From the NCBI GenBank assembly GCA_918797485.1, contig CAKKNE010000005.1, positions 4,774,001 through 4,838,000 of the forward strand: a stretch of DNA of 64,000 bases, written 5' to 3'. Below, piece after piece: positions 7,863 through 17,332 of the stretch (the first letter of the stretch is position 1; each line of letters starts with the position of its first letter). Under the pieces are notes generated by a model that had not been told where the DNA came from, did not search any database, and saw only the letters and a program-made list of their open reading frames with translations. The translations under genes were made by a program, and so were the position numbers. This stretch comes from Pelagomonas calceolata (Eukaryota; Sar; Pelagophyceae; Pelagomonadales; Pelagomonadaceae).

Positions 7863-10800
7863 TTACCCACCAGGCTTCGAAGCCCAAGCCGGCGTCGCCT
7901 TCTTCCGCGCCCGCGCCCGCGCCTGGCGGTCGCGCGCGATCTGCGACGTCGGCATCGGCGCGGGCGGCGGGCGGTGGCGGCGGCGGCGGCGCCTCGGCTC
8001 CGCCACGGACGCGACGGATTCAACAACGGAGTGCGGCGCGGAGGACGACCGGAGGATGTCCCGGTCCGGCGTCTGCCCCCGGCCCGCGAAGATGTCGGGC
8101 AGGACGACGTCGGCGGACGGCGGCCGACCAACGAGATCTCCGCCCGGTCCGACTTGGAGACGCGGCTGGCGTGCGAAGGAAGGCAGAGCCTCCTCCTCCT
8201 CGAAGGCCCGCGCCACGTCGCCTCCCAAAAAAGCGTCAACATCAACACCTTCGTTGAAGTTCACGAGGTCGTCGTCGACGTAGATGCACCCGTCGAGCGC
8301 GCGGTGGAAGCGGCGGCGCACGCGCCTGGCGCGGTGGATGGCCTGCAGCCGCGCGACGGAGGCGTCGCGTCTGCTTTGACATGCGGCGAGCGCCGCGAAG
8401 AGCCGCGGTCGTAGCTTCATGGCGAGGCGGCGCCTCACGCGAGCTTGGACCGTCGCCGCGGCCAGGGCCGGGTCGAGGAGCCGCACGCAGCGCCACGGCG
8501 TCCAGTCGTCCGTCTTGCGCGTCCGCCGCGACGCCGCGACGCCGGCCAGCAGCGCGAGGGCCGCGTCCCGCTTCGAGGATAGCTGAGCGTTTGCCGCCGC
8601 CGGCGGCCCGCACCGCCGCGCCGCACACACAGGCCAGGGCGGCAGCTCGAAGACCGCGCCGCACTTGCGGCACGTGATCGGCTCGGCCTCGGCCTCGCCG
8701 CGCACCGCCGCGAGCAGCGACGGCGCGATGCCCAGCCGCCCGCCGCAGCCGTCGCAGGGCCGCGGGAAGAGGCGGGCCAGGGCCCCGAGGCGGCCCGTCA
8801 CGTCATCATTAACACCGCCGCGCGTTGAATCATAGGCCCAGGCGAGCTGCCTTAAACAAAGCGCGTCGACGCCGTCGCCGTTGAGCCGTTTTAGACTGAG
8901 CACGCCGGCCTCGGCGCACACAGCCAACGCCGCGGCGCGCTCGCCCGCGCGCTCGGCGCCGCCGCCGCACGCCAGCTTGTCCTTCCAGGCCGTCGCGCAG
9001 GCCCGCGCGAGCGCGTCCATCGGCAGGGGGTTGCCCTGGAACATCGCATCCCTCAGCAGCGGGCAGCCGCGCAGCGCGGCGGCCAGTGTATCAAAGTCCG
9101 CGAAGGCGTTGTGCGCGAGGTTCAGCACCTCCACCGCGGGGCAGCACCGCAGGGCCTCGCCCAAGTTCGTAATTGCCCCGTCGGCCGCGTCGAGGCGCTG
9201 CAGGCGCGGCAGCCAGGCCTCCTGCGCCGCCAGGTCGTCCAACTTCTCGAAGCGGTTGCCGCCGATCCGCAGCCGCTCGAGCCCGGCGAGGCGCAGGCCC
9301 CGCGGCGCCCTCCTCAACGCGTTGTGCGCCAGCGCCAGATCCACTAACGCCGGGAAGCTCGACGACGCGCCGTGGCCGTCGAACTCCACCAACGTGTTCC
9401 GCGACAGCTCCAGTTCTCTTAATTTGGGCGCCCTTGCCAGACAGTCGAAGGTCGAGAGCGCGTTCCCGGCCGCCCGCAGGACCTCGAGGCACGGCGCGCA
9501 CCGCAACACGAGGCTGAGGCCGCCGTCGCCCGACGACCCCAGCTTGTTGTCGCAGACCGAGAGCTCCCTTAGTTGTCGCAGACCGAGCGCCTTTATAGAG
9601 GTCAGCCGGTTCACGTCCAAATGGAGCGCCGTTAGCTTGAGCCTATTCAAATTCGCGAGGCCGCCCGCGAGGCGGTTGTCCCGCAACGCCAGCGTGCGCA
9701 CGCGCGTCGCCGCCAGCGCCCGGCCCAGCGCGACGAGGTCGAACGCCTCGAGCTCGTTCACGCTCAAGTTGAGCTTCTCGAGCTTGGCGCACTTTCGTAG
9801 TGAAGAAAGGTCGCCGCCGAGCTTCTCGACGGACAAATCTAACGTAGGCACGCGCGTGCAGTCGCCGCCGCAGGCCGCGTGGAGCTGGTCCTCTCCAAAT
9901 ACCCGGCCCGGCGCCGAGCGCTCGGCGGGCGTGTCGTCGTACACGGCCTGGGGCGCGTCGACGCGGGGCGGCGGCGGCGGCACGACGGCCGCCGCGCGCC
10001 GGGCCCAGTCGTCCTCGATGCAAGGAGGCGGCGGCGGCGGCGCGTCCGCGCGCAGGGGCACCTTACCAGAAAAGAGGCGCGCGGCGCGCTGGAGGCACGC
10101 CGGGTCGACGACGGCGAGGCGCCGCGCGACGGGGTCCAGCTGGTCCAGGACGGCGCGCGCGTTTCGCCGCGCGGCGTCATCCTTCTGATCTTGGTTGTGG
10201 AACGCCCGGACCATGGCCTCGGCCGCAGCCTCGGCGGCGGCGCGACGGTCATTTTTCAATAATAATGCGGCGTCGGTCGCCTCGCGCGCGGCCGCGGCCG
10301 CGCGCGCCGCCTCGCGCGCGTCCGCTTCGGCGGCGGCCTTTTCCGCCCGCTCCTCGGCCTCGGCTCGTTCTGACGCCTCGGCCGAGCGCCGCACGGCCGC
10401 GACGCCGGCCACGCTACCGACAGCTTCCGACGCGGCGGAAAATGCCGCCCGCGCGCACGCGACGGCGGCGTCGCCCGCCTGCGACCGCTCCCGCCGGCGC
10501 GCCAGCATGTCCAAGCGGACGGCGGCCGCGCGGGCGACGCGTTTTGCCAGTTCGGCATCGGCGCGCAGCGCGGCCCGCTGCCTTTCCTCCGCCTGCCGGG
10601 CGCGCTCCCTCGTCTGAATAACGTTCTTCGCATATAATTCCGCGTCCCGCATATGCATGCGCTCCCGCAGCTCTCTCATACCTTCGACGCGCCAGAACTC
10701 CACCAGCTTCCGCGATTCCACGTCTGCGAGATGCATCGTCTTCATCGCACACGCTTCTTGAATGGATTCGGCCTCGCGCTTCGCTTTCCGCGCGGCGCGC

Positions 10801-11759
10801 TTCCGGCGCCACGCGCGGAACGAGACGAAGGCCGCGATCGTCGTGTAGGCGCTCGTGGCCTTGGCGCGCTTGAGCTTGCGGAGGTACCTTCTGCAATTCT
10901 CGGCGGCCTCCTCGGCGTCGCAGGCGTCCTGCAGGTCGAGCATGCGCCGCGCGTCGTTTGCCGCCCGCGCCGCGGCCTCCGCGTCGCGTTCTATTTGTCT
11001 TCGTCGCACCTCCGCTTTCCTCGCCGCCTCCTCGCGCTCCGCGGCGGCGCGCTCCGCCGCGGCACAGGCCTCGGCCGCGTCCTCCCGATCTTTAGCAAGC
11101 GCCCGCTCGCGTTTTAACTCAACCGACAGCGCCTCGACGCCGAGCCACGCGCCGTACGCCGAGCGCTTCGCGGCAAAGCGTCTTCTACATTCTTCGAGCT
11201 CCAGCAGGCTGCCCTTCGGTCTCAACAAAAAGCGTCGTCTCCAGAACGCCACGACGAAGTCCGCGGCCGCGTCCCGCAGCTCGGCGTCGGGCCCCCGCGG
11301 CGCCTTCACGACGTCCACCTTCATAAATTCGACGGCCTGGACGCAGGCCTCCAGCGCCCGACGGACGTCGTCATGAATCTCGGCCGGTGGCCGGAAGTCG
11401 CCTTTCATGAGCGTGGGCGGCGGCGGCGGCGGCCTTAATAAATCAGCCGCGTCGATGATCGCTCTAGCTTCGGCCTGCGCCTTTTGGGCTTCCTTCGTCA
11501 CGTCCTCCATTAAGTCATTCTTTTGCTGGACGAAGCGGCTCCAATCAGACTCCTCCGCGCCGCTCAGGCGCCGATCCAAGCGCAGCTCCTCGGCCTTGGC
11601 GCGCTGGAGCCGGGTCCGCGCCGCGCCCAGCGCGCCGTCGAGCCAGGCCGCGTACTCGTCCTCGCCGTCGGAACTGTCCTCGGCGTCGCCCCCCTGGGCC
11701 AGCCAGGCGTCGAGGTCCGCCTCGGGCAGTGGTGGGGGCTCCTCGGTATTGTGCTCCAT
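7863..11759 (-). CDS. Giant coiled-coil / leucine-rich repeat / IQ-motif protein (LRRIQ1-like)
   Basis: A 1298-residue single-exon protein from the ATG at 11759. Order: acidic N-terminus; very long Ala/Arg/Glu coiled coil (about 45-570), interrupted by an IQ-like basic segment FRAWRRKRAARKAKRE; a Pro-rich linker. Leucine-rich repeats follow (about 640-930), with LEKLNLSVNELEAF, LRELSVCDNKL and LRELELSRNTL. Next is a two-CxxC zinc-ribbon-like knot (CDGCGGRLG...CRKCGAVFE, about 1050-1100). Tandem IQ-type helices (about 1150-1215: ATVQARVRRRLAMK, ARLQAIHRARRVRRRF) come near the end. Coiled coil, LRR and IQ in one chain match the LRRIQ1 class, often ciliary and calmodulin-binding. The inserted zinc knot is unusual. 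A role at basal bodies or flagella is inference. Confidence 0.7.
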   Translation of the reverse strand: MEHNTEEPPPLPEADLDAWLAQGGDAEDSSDGEDEYAAWLDGALGAARTRLQRAKAEELRLDRRLSGAEESDWSRFVQQKNDLMEDVTKEAQKAQAEARAIIDAADLLRPPPPPPTLMKGDFRPPAEIHDDVRRALEACVQAVEFMKVDVVKAPRGPDAELRDAAADFVVAFWRRRFLLRPKGSLLELEECRRRFAAKRSAYGAWLGVEALSVELKRERALAKDREDAAEACAAAERAAAEREEAARKAEVRRRQIERDAEAAARAANDARRMLDLQDACDAEEAAENCRRYLRKLKRAKATSAYTTIAAFVSFRAWRRKRAARKAKREAESIQEACAMKTMHLADVESRKLVEFWRVEGMRELRERMHMRDAELYAKNVIQTRERARQAEERQRAALRADAELAKRVARAAAVRLDMLARRRERSQAGDAAVACARAAFSAASEAVGSVAGVAAVRRSAEASERAEAEERAEKAAAEADAREAARAAAAAREATDAALLLKNDRRAAAEAAAEAMVRAFHNQDQKDDAARRNARAVLDQLDPVARRLAVVDPACLQRAARLFSGKVPLRADAPPPPPPCIEDDWARRAAAVVPPPPPRVDAPQAVYDDTPAERSAPGRVFGEDQLHAACGGDCTRVPTLDLSVEKLGGDLSSLRKCAKLEKLNLSVNELEAFDLVALGRALAATRVRTLALRDNRLAGGLANLNRLKLTALHLDVNRLTSIKALGLRQLRELSVCDNKLGSSGDGGLSLVLRCAPCLEVLRAAGNALSTFDCLARAPKLRELELSRNTLVEFDGHGASSSFPALVDLALAHNALRRAPRGLRLAGLERLRIGGNRFEKLDDLAAQEAWLPRLQRLDAADGAITNLGEALRCCPAVEVLNLAHNAFADFDTLAAALRGCPLLRDAMFQGNPLPMDALARACATAWKDKLACGGGAERAGERAAALAVCAEAGVLSLKRLNGDGVDALCLRQLAWAYDSTRGGVNDDVTGRLGALARLFPRPCDGCGGRLGIAPSLLAAVRGEAEAEPITCRKCGAVFELPPWPVCAARRCGPPAAANAQLSSKRDAALALLAGVAASRRTRKTDDWTPWRCVRLLDPALAAATVQARVRRRLAMKLRPRLFAALAACQSRRDASVARLQAIHRARRVRRRFHRALDGCIYVDDDLVNFNEGVDVDAFLGGDVARAFEEEEALPSFARQPRLQVGPGGDLVGRPPSADVVLPDIFAGRGQTPDRDILRSSSAPHSVVESVASVAEPRRRRRRHRPPPAPMPTSQIARDRQARARARKKATPAWASKPGG

Positions 11760-11841
11760 CGGCTCACGGCTACTGCTTAGGGCCGCATCATCGGCTGCTT
11801 TGTTGTATCATCGTGCCATGCTGGGCCGTCTGCGGCGCTCG

Positions 11842-12168
11842 GGGCAGCCGCCAATAACCAACCTGCCGAGCGGCCGCTCCGTCTACCCGCCTAGTGGCCG
11901 CCTCCTCCGGGGGCGCGCCAGGAGTCGTGCGCGGGGGGCGAGGGCTCGGTAACGCGGGAAAGGCGAACCAGGGGTCGCACCATATCCTAGTAGGAAAAAG
12001 GCCTTTTCGACGAGCTGGGCAGCTCGACGCGCCGCGTAAAAGCGCCACCTTGGCGGCACCGGCCGCTTGGTGCACGCCGTAGGACAGCCGGCGAAGGATT
12101 TAGAGCGCGCGGGCCGCTGGGCGCACGCGCGGGGCAGCCCGCGAGGCATTAGCAGCGAGGGGGCAGCC
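11842..12168 (+). promoter_or_regulatory. Motif B cluster (three GGGCAGCC)
   Basis: GGGCAGCC occurs at 11842-11849, 12132-12139 and 12161-12168, the last inside TTAGCAGCGAGGGGGCAGCC ending 9 bases before the channel ATG. It fills the divergent gap 11760-12176, which has no motif A. Nothing else is seen in this gap. Confidence 0.45.
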
Positions 12169-12176
12169 GCGCGCGG

Positions 12177-14639
12177 ATGAGCGGGGCCATGGCGACGCCG
12201 GACGGCTGGGCCGACATCCCCGACGAGCTATCGGCCGCGGGCATCACGGACGATCTCTTGGTGATCACGGAGCTGTCGTTCATCAAGCAGCTTGGCTGGT
12301 ACGACCTCTGGATCGTGGCCGTCGTGTCGCTCATCCCGTGCATCCCGATGCTGGTCCTCTTCGAGTGGCAGAGGCATAGAAGGACCCACTTCTGGCCGAA
12401 GGCGCGCTACCAGCCCGGGCGCGGGCTCTCGTCGCAGTTCCCGGGCATCGGCGCGTGGGCCATGGGTATTTTGAGAGCGCCGGACGAGGAGCTCATGGAC
12501 GTGGCCGGGCTCGAGGGCTTCGTCTTCATGCGCCTGATGCGCATGGGCTGTAGATTATCATTATTCGGCTCGGTCATCGCGATTCCGGTCACGTGGATCT
12601 TCCTGAGCGAGGGCGACGGCTCGCTCCGGTTTTTAGACTGGACGGTCAACGTCGTCGTGGACAACGACTGGAAGCTCTGGGCCGCGGTCTGCGCGGTCTG
12701 GCTCGTGACGCTGCACACTTTATACGACGTCATCCAGGAGTGCGAGGCCTTCGTCAAGCTGCGCCAGCAGTTCCTCACAAAAACAGAAATCATGGAGGAC
12801 GACCCCCAGGCCACTTATAGCGTGATGGTCGAGCGCGTGCCCCGGGAATGCCGCGCCGACGCTGCGTTGAAGGCCTACTTCGAGCACCTCTTCCCCGGGG
12901 AAGTTGTTTGTGCGACGATCGCGTTGGCGGACCTGGGGGATCTGGAAAAGGTCCTCGCGGAGCGACGAAGCGTCCTCGACGCGCTGGAACACCTGCGGCT
13001 CGAGGAGGAGGCGACCGGCACGGCTCCCCAGGAGCGGCTCAACCTGCGCGAGGGCTCCTACGAGCTCGTCGAGGCGATCCCCTGGTACGAGGCCAAGCTC
13101 GCGCGCCTCGACGAACGGCGGCGGGACCTGGCCGCGGAGATCCACAAGCGGTCCGCGGAGGTCGAGCGCGAGGCGACGGGCACGTTCTTCGACCGGATCC
13201 TCGCGACGCCCCAGAACCTCTCGACCTTCGGCGAGGGCGGCAAAGAGGACCCGGTGGCCACGGGCGAGGGCGAGCGCGAGGCGCTGCTGTCTCGCTCCGT
13301 GCGGCGGTTGGATCCGACCATCGCGACGAAGCACAAGTCGGCGACGGGCTTCGTCACCTTCCGGAGCCTGCGGAGCTGCTCCGTGGCGCGGCAAGCCCAG
13401 TTATCACCGCGACCCTTCTGCATGGAGTCTTGTCCCCAACGGCCGGAACGGAAGAATTTGATCTGGGGCAACGTGCCCACCTCCAAAACGGGGCGACTGG
13501 TGCGCCACGGCTTCGTGTCCACCGTGCTGGTTTTGTTGGCGATGAACTGGAGTTCATTGATCCAGATCTGCACCTACATCTCGCACGAGTGGGCGCCCAA
13601 ACATATCCCCACGGCGCCCTATTTAGTCAAATTGGGGTACAACATCTTTTCCGCGTATTTGCCTATCATGTTGGTCCAAGCGGTTCTGGCATTGTTACCT
13701 TTTCTGTATCTGGGCCTGGCGGTCTTCTACGAGCGATTTAAGTTCGCGTCCGAGGTGCAGCAGGTCGTCTACCGGCGGTACATGCTCGTGCAGTGGGCGA
13801 ACATCTACCTGTCGCTCGTGTCGGGCTCCATCGTCACATTAGTGGTGGGCCTGGTGACGAACCCTTTGTACTTACTCGAGCAACTCGCGGACCTCATGCC
13901 TGAGGCCGCGGTCTACTTCATTGAGCTGATCATCATGAAGATTCTGCTCGTGCTGCCCTTCGAGCTGTCGCGGATCTGGCCCTGGTTTAGGATAGAAGTT
14001 GTGGCGCGGTTGTTCCGGGATCGACTGACGGAGCGGGATCTGACCGAGGGCGCCTTCGAGCCGCCCGAGTTCCGGTACGGCTTCCAGTACCCAGGTAAGA
14101 TCATGGTCGTGACCTACGCGCTGATCTTCGCGGGCATCTGCCCCCTGGTCTACCCCTTCGCTCTGCTGCATTTTTGTTGTGCGTACCTCGTCTACGCGCG
14201 GCAATTACTCTACGTCTACGTGCCCAAGTACGAGACGGGCGGCGCCTTCTTCGAGACCAGCATATATACTGTGTTGGGTTCCAATCTGGCGGGCTGCTTC
14301 ACGTTCTTTGCTTATTTATTACTCAAGGAGCAGTACTGGCACGCGTGGGCGGTTTTGGTCCCGACGGTCGGAGCATTGGTGGGGTGGGTCTTCGTCAGCG
14401 CGTCATATTTACACATGAACATGACGGCGTCGATCGAGATCGCCGTGTCCGCCGACGACTCCGCGCGGAGCCCGCCGGCCTTCGACCAGCACTGGTTCCG
14501 GCAGCCGGCATTGGATCCGAACCCGGACCGCGTCGCCAAGGTCGAGGAGCCCGACGATATCCACGCGCTCAAGGCTACGCCTCGGCGAGGTGGGTTTTTG
14601 TCGAGGTTCGGCTTCGGGGGCGGGAGTAGTAAAGAATGA
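12177..14639 (+). CDS. OSCA/TMEM63 (CSC1-like) mechanosensitive ion channel
   Basis: An 820-residue single-exon membrane protein. It begins with an N-terminal helix (about 42-62), and two further helices lie near 125-145 and 165-185. A long cytosolic domain (about 210-430) carries the RNA-recognition-like fold and helical linker typical of the family (YSVMVERVPRECR; GFVTFRSLRSC). The C-terminal seven-helix RSN1_7TM/DUF221 core (about 445-765) follows, with NWSSLIQICTYI, WANIYLSLVSGSIVTLV and YPGKIMVVTYALIFAGICPLVYPF. The latter is the conserved pore-region signature of OSCA/TMEM63 channels. Length is normal (about 750-850). These channels are stretch- or osmotically gated cation channels of the plasma membrane or endomembranes. 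Confidence 0.92.
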   Translation: MSGAMATPDGWADIPDELSAAGITDDLLVITELSFIKQLGWYDLWIVAVVSLIPCIPMLVLFEWQRHRRTHFWPKARYQPGRGLSSQFPGIGAWAMGILRAPDEELMDVAGLEGFVFMRLMRMGCRLSLFGSVIAIPVTWIFLSEGDGSLRFLDWTVNVVVDNDWKLWAAVCAVWLVTLHTLYDVIQECEAFVKLRQQFLTKTEIMEDDPQATYSVMVERVPRECRADAALKAYFEHLFPGEVVCATIALADLGDLEKVLAERRSVLDALEHLRLEEEATGTAPQERLNLREGSYELVEAIPWYEAKLARLDERRRDLAAEIHKRSAEVEREATGTFFDRILATPQNLSTFGEGGKEDPVATGEGEREALLSRSVRRLDPTIATKHKSATGFVTFRSLRSCSVARQAQLSPRPFCMESCPQRPERKNLIWGNVPTSKTGRLVRHGFVSTVLVLLAMNWSSLIQICTYISHEWAPKHIPTAPYLVKLGYNIFSAYLPIMLVQAVLALLPFLYLGLAVFYERFKFASEVQQVVYRRYMLVQWANIYLSLVSGSIVTLVVGLVTNPLYLLEQLADLMPEAAVYFIELIIMKILLVLPFELSRIWPWFRIEVVARLFRDRLTERDLTEGAFEPPEFRYGFQYPGKIMVVTYALIFAGICPLVYPFALLHFCCAYLVYARQLLYVYVPKYETGGAFFETSIYTVLGSNLAGCFTFFAYLLLKEQYWHAWAVLVPTVGALVGWVFVSASYLHMNMTASIEIAVSADDSARSPPAFDQHWFRQPALDPNPDRVAKVEEPDDIHALKATPRRGGFLSRFGFGGGSSKE

Positions 14640-14687
14640 CACTGTTATTTGGTTTAGTATGCACACCACAAAAACAACAACACACGG

Positions 14688-15812
14688 CTACTCTGCCGCC
14701 GCCGCGGCGATCTTCGCCCGGACGTGGTCGCCACTCGTCGTCGGCGCCCACTTCGGCGGCCCGAGCGCGGCGAGCGGCGCGAGGCGCGCGTCGGGCCGCG
14801 GGCCCGTGAAGAGCACGAGTGAGAGACGTGCGGTCGCGTCGCTCGGGTCCGGGTTCGCCACGCGGTGCACGCAGGAGCGGAAGAGGCCGTTCGTCAAAAT
14901 TTGGATCTGGTCGCCGGCGTTGACCGTCAGGGCTCCGGGGACCGGTGTACACGGCACGAACATGGAGTTCTCCCGCGAGCCGCGGCGGTCCTCTGGGGCT
15001 TCGGCGTAGGCTTCCGCGGAGCACGGCACTTCCACTTCCAGACCTTGCTTGTCCTGGGCGACGATCGTAAAGCACTGCCAGTCCGTGTGCTCGCCGTAGC
15101 GCAGCTGGCGCGTACCGGGCGGCTTGCCCGCTTGCGACGGGTAGTAGGCCAGCCGCAGGCGATTGAGCCACGACTCGCCCTCGAAGTCACCCGCGAAGGT
15201 CGACGGTTCTAGATGAAGCGCCCGCGCCGTCAGCTCGAGGAAGCACTCGTTGGCGCGTCGGCACGCGCGGAAGTAGTCGCGGAGCGCGTCGTTTAAACCA
15301 GGCACGGGCAATTGGGCATCATCCCCGTCTCCTAAAAATACAAATTCCGACGCGTAGTCAGGAGGCCGCTTGATCGTGGATGCGCCGTCGGCGGTGACGC
15401 CCGACGCCGCCACGGCGACCGCACCCACGCCCTTGTATCCGCGCCCGCCGTCGCCGGCGCAGGCGTCTCGCGCGGCGGCAGTCGTGGTTTCGAAGAAGGC
15501 TCGTCCCAGCTCTCGGGCCTTTGCGATCACGTCGTCGGGCACGCCGTGGCCGAGGACCTGGCAGAAGCCACAGGCGCGGAACGCGTCGCCCCACTTTTTA
15601 ACAATTAGCTCGCATTCGTCGGGCAGCGGCGCGTCGCCGTCATGGGGCCAGTACTTGTCGACGGCCTCGCGCCATCGGATGTATGGACCGATGTTGACCA
15701 CGGGGATTGTCTCTTCGCGCGGTCCAGGCGGCGCACCAGCGGGATGGAAATAAGCGCTCGACGAAGCACGAGCTGCTTGGGCTGCGAGGAGAGCAGCCGC
15801 ACAGCACCGCAT
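14688..15812 (-). CDS. 2-oxoglutarate/Fe(II) dioxygenase, isopenicillin-N-synthase-like
   Basis: A 374-residue protein from the ATG at 15812 with a signal peptide (about 1-18). It has an N-terminal DIOX_N domain (IPVVNIGPYI...FRACGFCQVLGHGVPDDVI) and a C-terminal double-stranded beta-helix. The iron triad is H242-x-D244 (GEHTDWQ) and H316 (SCVHRV). R329-L-S331 supplies the 2-oxoglutarate-binding RxS. NRLRLAYYP (about 217-225) is the usual strand before the metal site. The fold is shared by plant GA- and flavonoid-type oxygenases and isopenicillin N synthase. The substrate is unknown. The signal peptide suggests secretory or plastid location. It is divergent from the SPP-like gene across only 140 bases. 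Confidence 0.88.
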   Translation of the reverse strand: MRCCAAALLAAQAARASSSAYFHPAGAPPGPREETIPVVNIGPYIRWREAVDKYWPHDGDAPLPDECELIVKKWGDAFRACGFCQVLGHGVPDDVIAKARELGRAFFETTTAAARDACAGDGGRGYKGVGAVAVAASGVTADGASTIKRPPDYASEFVFLGDGDDAQLPVPGLNDALRDYFRACRRANECFLELTARALHLEPSTFAGDFEGESWLNRLRLAYYPSQAGKPPGTRQLRYGEHTDWQCFTIVAQDKQGLEVEVPCSAEAYAEAPEDRRGSRENSMFVPCTPVPGALTVNAGDQIQILTNGLFRSCVHRVANPDPSDATARLSLVLFTGPRPDARLAPLAALGPPKWAPTTSGDHVRAKIAAAAAE

Positions 15813-15893
15813 TGATCAATGCTATCGCACACGTCGGTTTTAAGCACTAATAACAGCCAAAAAGAACCGCTTTTCTATTTGAGGCCTTTGTTT

Positions 15894-15916
15894 CTAGTGC
15901 CTTACTGGACGCTAGC
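15894..15916 (-). promoter_or_regulatory. Motif A copy (reverse orientation)
   Basis: CTAGTGCCTTACTGGACGCTAGC read forward; the minus strand gives GCTAGCG..AGTAAGGCACTAG. It lies 82 bases from the minus start (15812) and 37 bases from the plus start (15953), the tightest divergent pair in the window. Confidence 0.55.
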
Positions 15917-15952
15917 TGCGTGTGAGCAGCGTGGCAGAGGAATTGATGGACA

Positions 15953-17227
15953 ATGATTCCATCATTTGCCATATTCGTGCTCCTGAATATCAATGCATCC
16001 GTTGCACTGCTCGCTTCGCGACCGAGAGCGCACTTGGTGCCGCATAACCATAGGCTGCAGCCCAGGCACCCATTTGCACTCCCTGCAACGCAGCAGGACG
16101 ATGCGGATGCGGCAGTCTCACCTGACATCACGTCGGCAGTCGCATTGTTCGCTGCCGTACCTGCGGGAGCATTGGTATTGCAGCTTCTCTACGCGCAGCG
16201 CGTACTGCTGCCACTCCTCCTCGTAAAACGCGTCTACATCTATGCCATGGCTACGTACGTCGTCGCCGTCGGCGGCGCCCGCGGAGGCGGTGACCCATCA
16301 GCGCTGGGTACACGACTAGAATCATTGACGCGCGAGGTGCTGCCCGACTCTCTCGCGCCGACGACGGACCTGGCACCGCTACAGAAGCTTGACGCCGTCG
16401 ACGAGACGCAGCAAGCAGCGTTAGTGCCTGCCGCAGTAGCAGCAAGTCTGCTGCTGTCGCTCGGACTGCTTGCACTGGCATCGTCCGACGGCGGCGCCGT
16501 GCGAGAGGCGGCCGCGTCCGCAACGTCGCTGGCGGCATTGTCGACTGCGGGCACGTTAGGCATCTTCACGCGAGCCGAACTCCAGCGAGTCGGCGCGCCG
16601 GCGGCTACAGCGCTCGCGGCTGTTCTCGTCGCTTTTGCTTACCTGGTACCCGCGGCGTACGCCTGGCCGGTCCAAAACATACTATGTATGTGCCTCGCCA
16701 TCGCGACCGCACGGGCTCTGCAGTTCTCAAATTTTGCAGCGCTGTGCGCCGCGGCGGCGGCGCTCGTCGCGTACGACGTCGCATCGGTCGCGGCGACACT
16801 GCCGCTAGCGACGGCTGCGGTTGGCGCCAAGGCCGCGGCGGGGGCAGGAGCGACGGCGGGCGCTCCAAGCGCCGCCGCCGCCGCGTCCCCCATGGGAGCC
16901 GTGGCCGTCTCAAGACTTTCGGAGGGCTTCCAGCCCGGACTTCTTCAGGTCCGGCTCGGCGGACGAGTCTCTGATGTCTTGGGTCTTGGCGACAGCGTGT
17001 TCCCTGCACTCGTCGCTGGCTTTGCCAAGAGATACGACCTCGCCCAAGAAGAGAGCCGGCTCTTCCCCGCGGCGCTGGCAGGGTTCGGCGTCGGGTGTCT
17101 GTTGTGTGAACTGTCTCCGGGCATCGACGGCCGCGGCTTGCCGGCGCTACTCTATATCCTCCCAGTGATGCTGCTCGCCGTCCTGGCGACGGCGACCGTC
17201 AACGGCGACGACGTGTTCGAGTTGTGA
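15953..17227 (+). CDS. GxGD intramembrane aspartyl protease, signal-peptide-peptidase-like (A22B)
   Basis: A 424-residue polytopic protein. The three A22B signatures are in order and in hydrophobic segments: Y274-D275 (ALVAYDVASV), G344-L-G-D347 (VLGLGDSVFP) and P397-A-L (GLPALLYILP). D275 and D347 would be the catalytic pair. WPVQNILCMCLAIA (about 239-250) is the conserved helix before the YD helix. An N-terminal signal peptide is followed by RPRAHLVPHNHRLQPRHPF, suggesting plastid or ER targeting. The loop between YD and GLGD is extended and Ala-rich (about 285-325). The family cleaves signal-peptide remnants and type II helices inside the membrane. The sequence is divergent from textbook SPP, so plastid SPP-like is inference. 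Confidence 0.75.
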   Translation: MIPSFAIFVLLNINASVALLASRPRAHLVPHNHRLQPRHPFALPATQQDDADAAVSPDITSAVALFAAVPAGALVLQLLYAQRVLLPLLLVKRVYIYAMATYVVAVGGARGGGDPSALGTRLESLTREVLPDSLAPTTDLAPLQKLDAVDETQQAALVPAAVAASLLLSLGLLALASSDGGAVREAAASATSLAALSTAGTLGIFTRAELQRVGAPAATALAAVLVAFAYLVPAAYAWPVQNILCMCLAIATARALQFSNFAALCAAAAALVAYDVASVAATLPLATAAVGAKAAAGAGATAGAPSAAAAASPMGAVAVSRLSEGFQPGLLQVRLGGRVSDVLGLGDSVFPALVAGFAKRYDLAQEESRLFPAALAGFGVGCLLCELSPGIDGRGLPALLYILPVMLLAVLATATVNGDDVFEL

Positions 17228-17332
17228 TCTAAAATAATGTTGCTTTGCTTAGCGCTAGGCCCCCTAGCCACTTGCCTGGCGACTTCGGGGGAAGCGTTCG
17301 AACGCCCGCCAAGGTTACACAGTTCAAGTTAA

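Noticed and set aside
7199-8248. 349-codon minus-strand frame across a convergent gene junction
   Set aside because: Overlaps the ends of two supported genes and has no domain.
8881-10188. 435-codon open frame antisense to the LRR/IQ gene
   Set aside because: Arg/Ser/Ala-rich shadow frame typical of GC-rich coding DNA; the opposite strand has clear LRR and coiled-coil structure.
17255-17275. Possible motif A variant (GCTAGGCCCCCTAGCC)
   Set aside because: Lacks the TAAGACAC core and lies between convergent genes.
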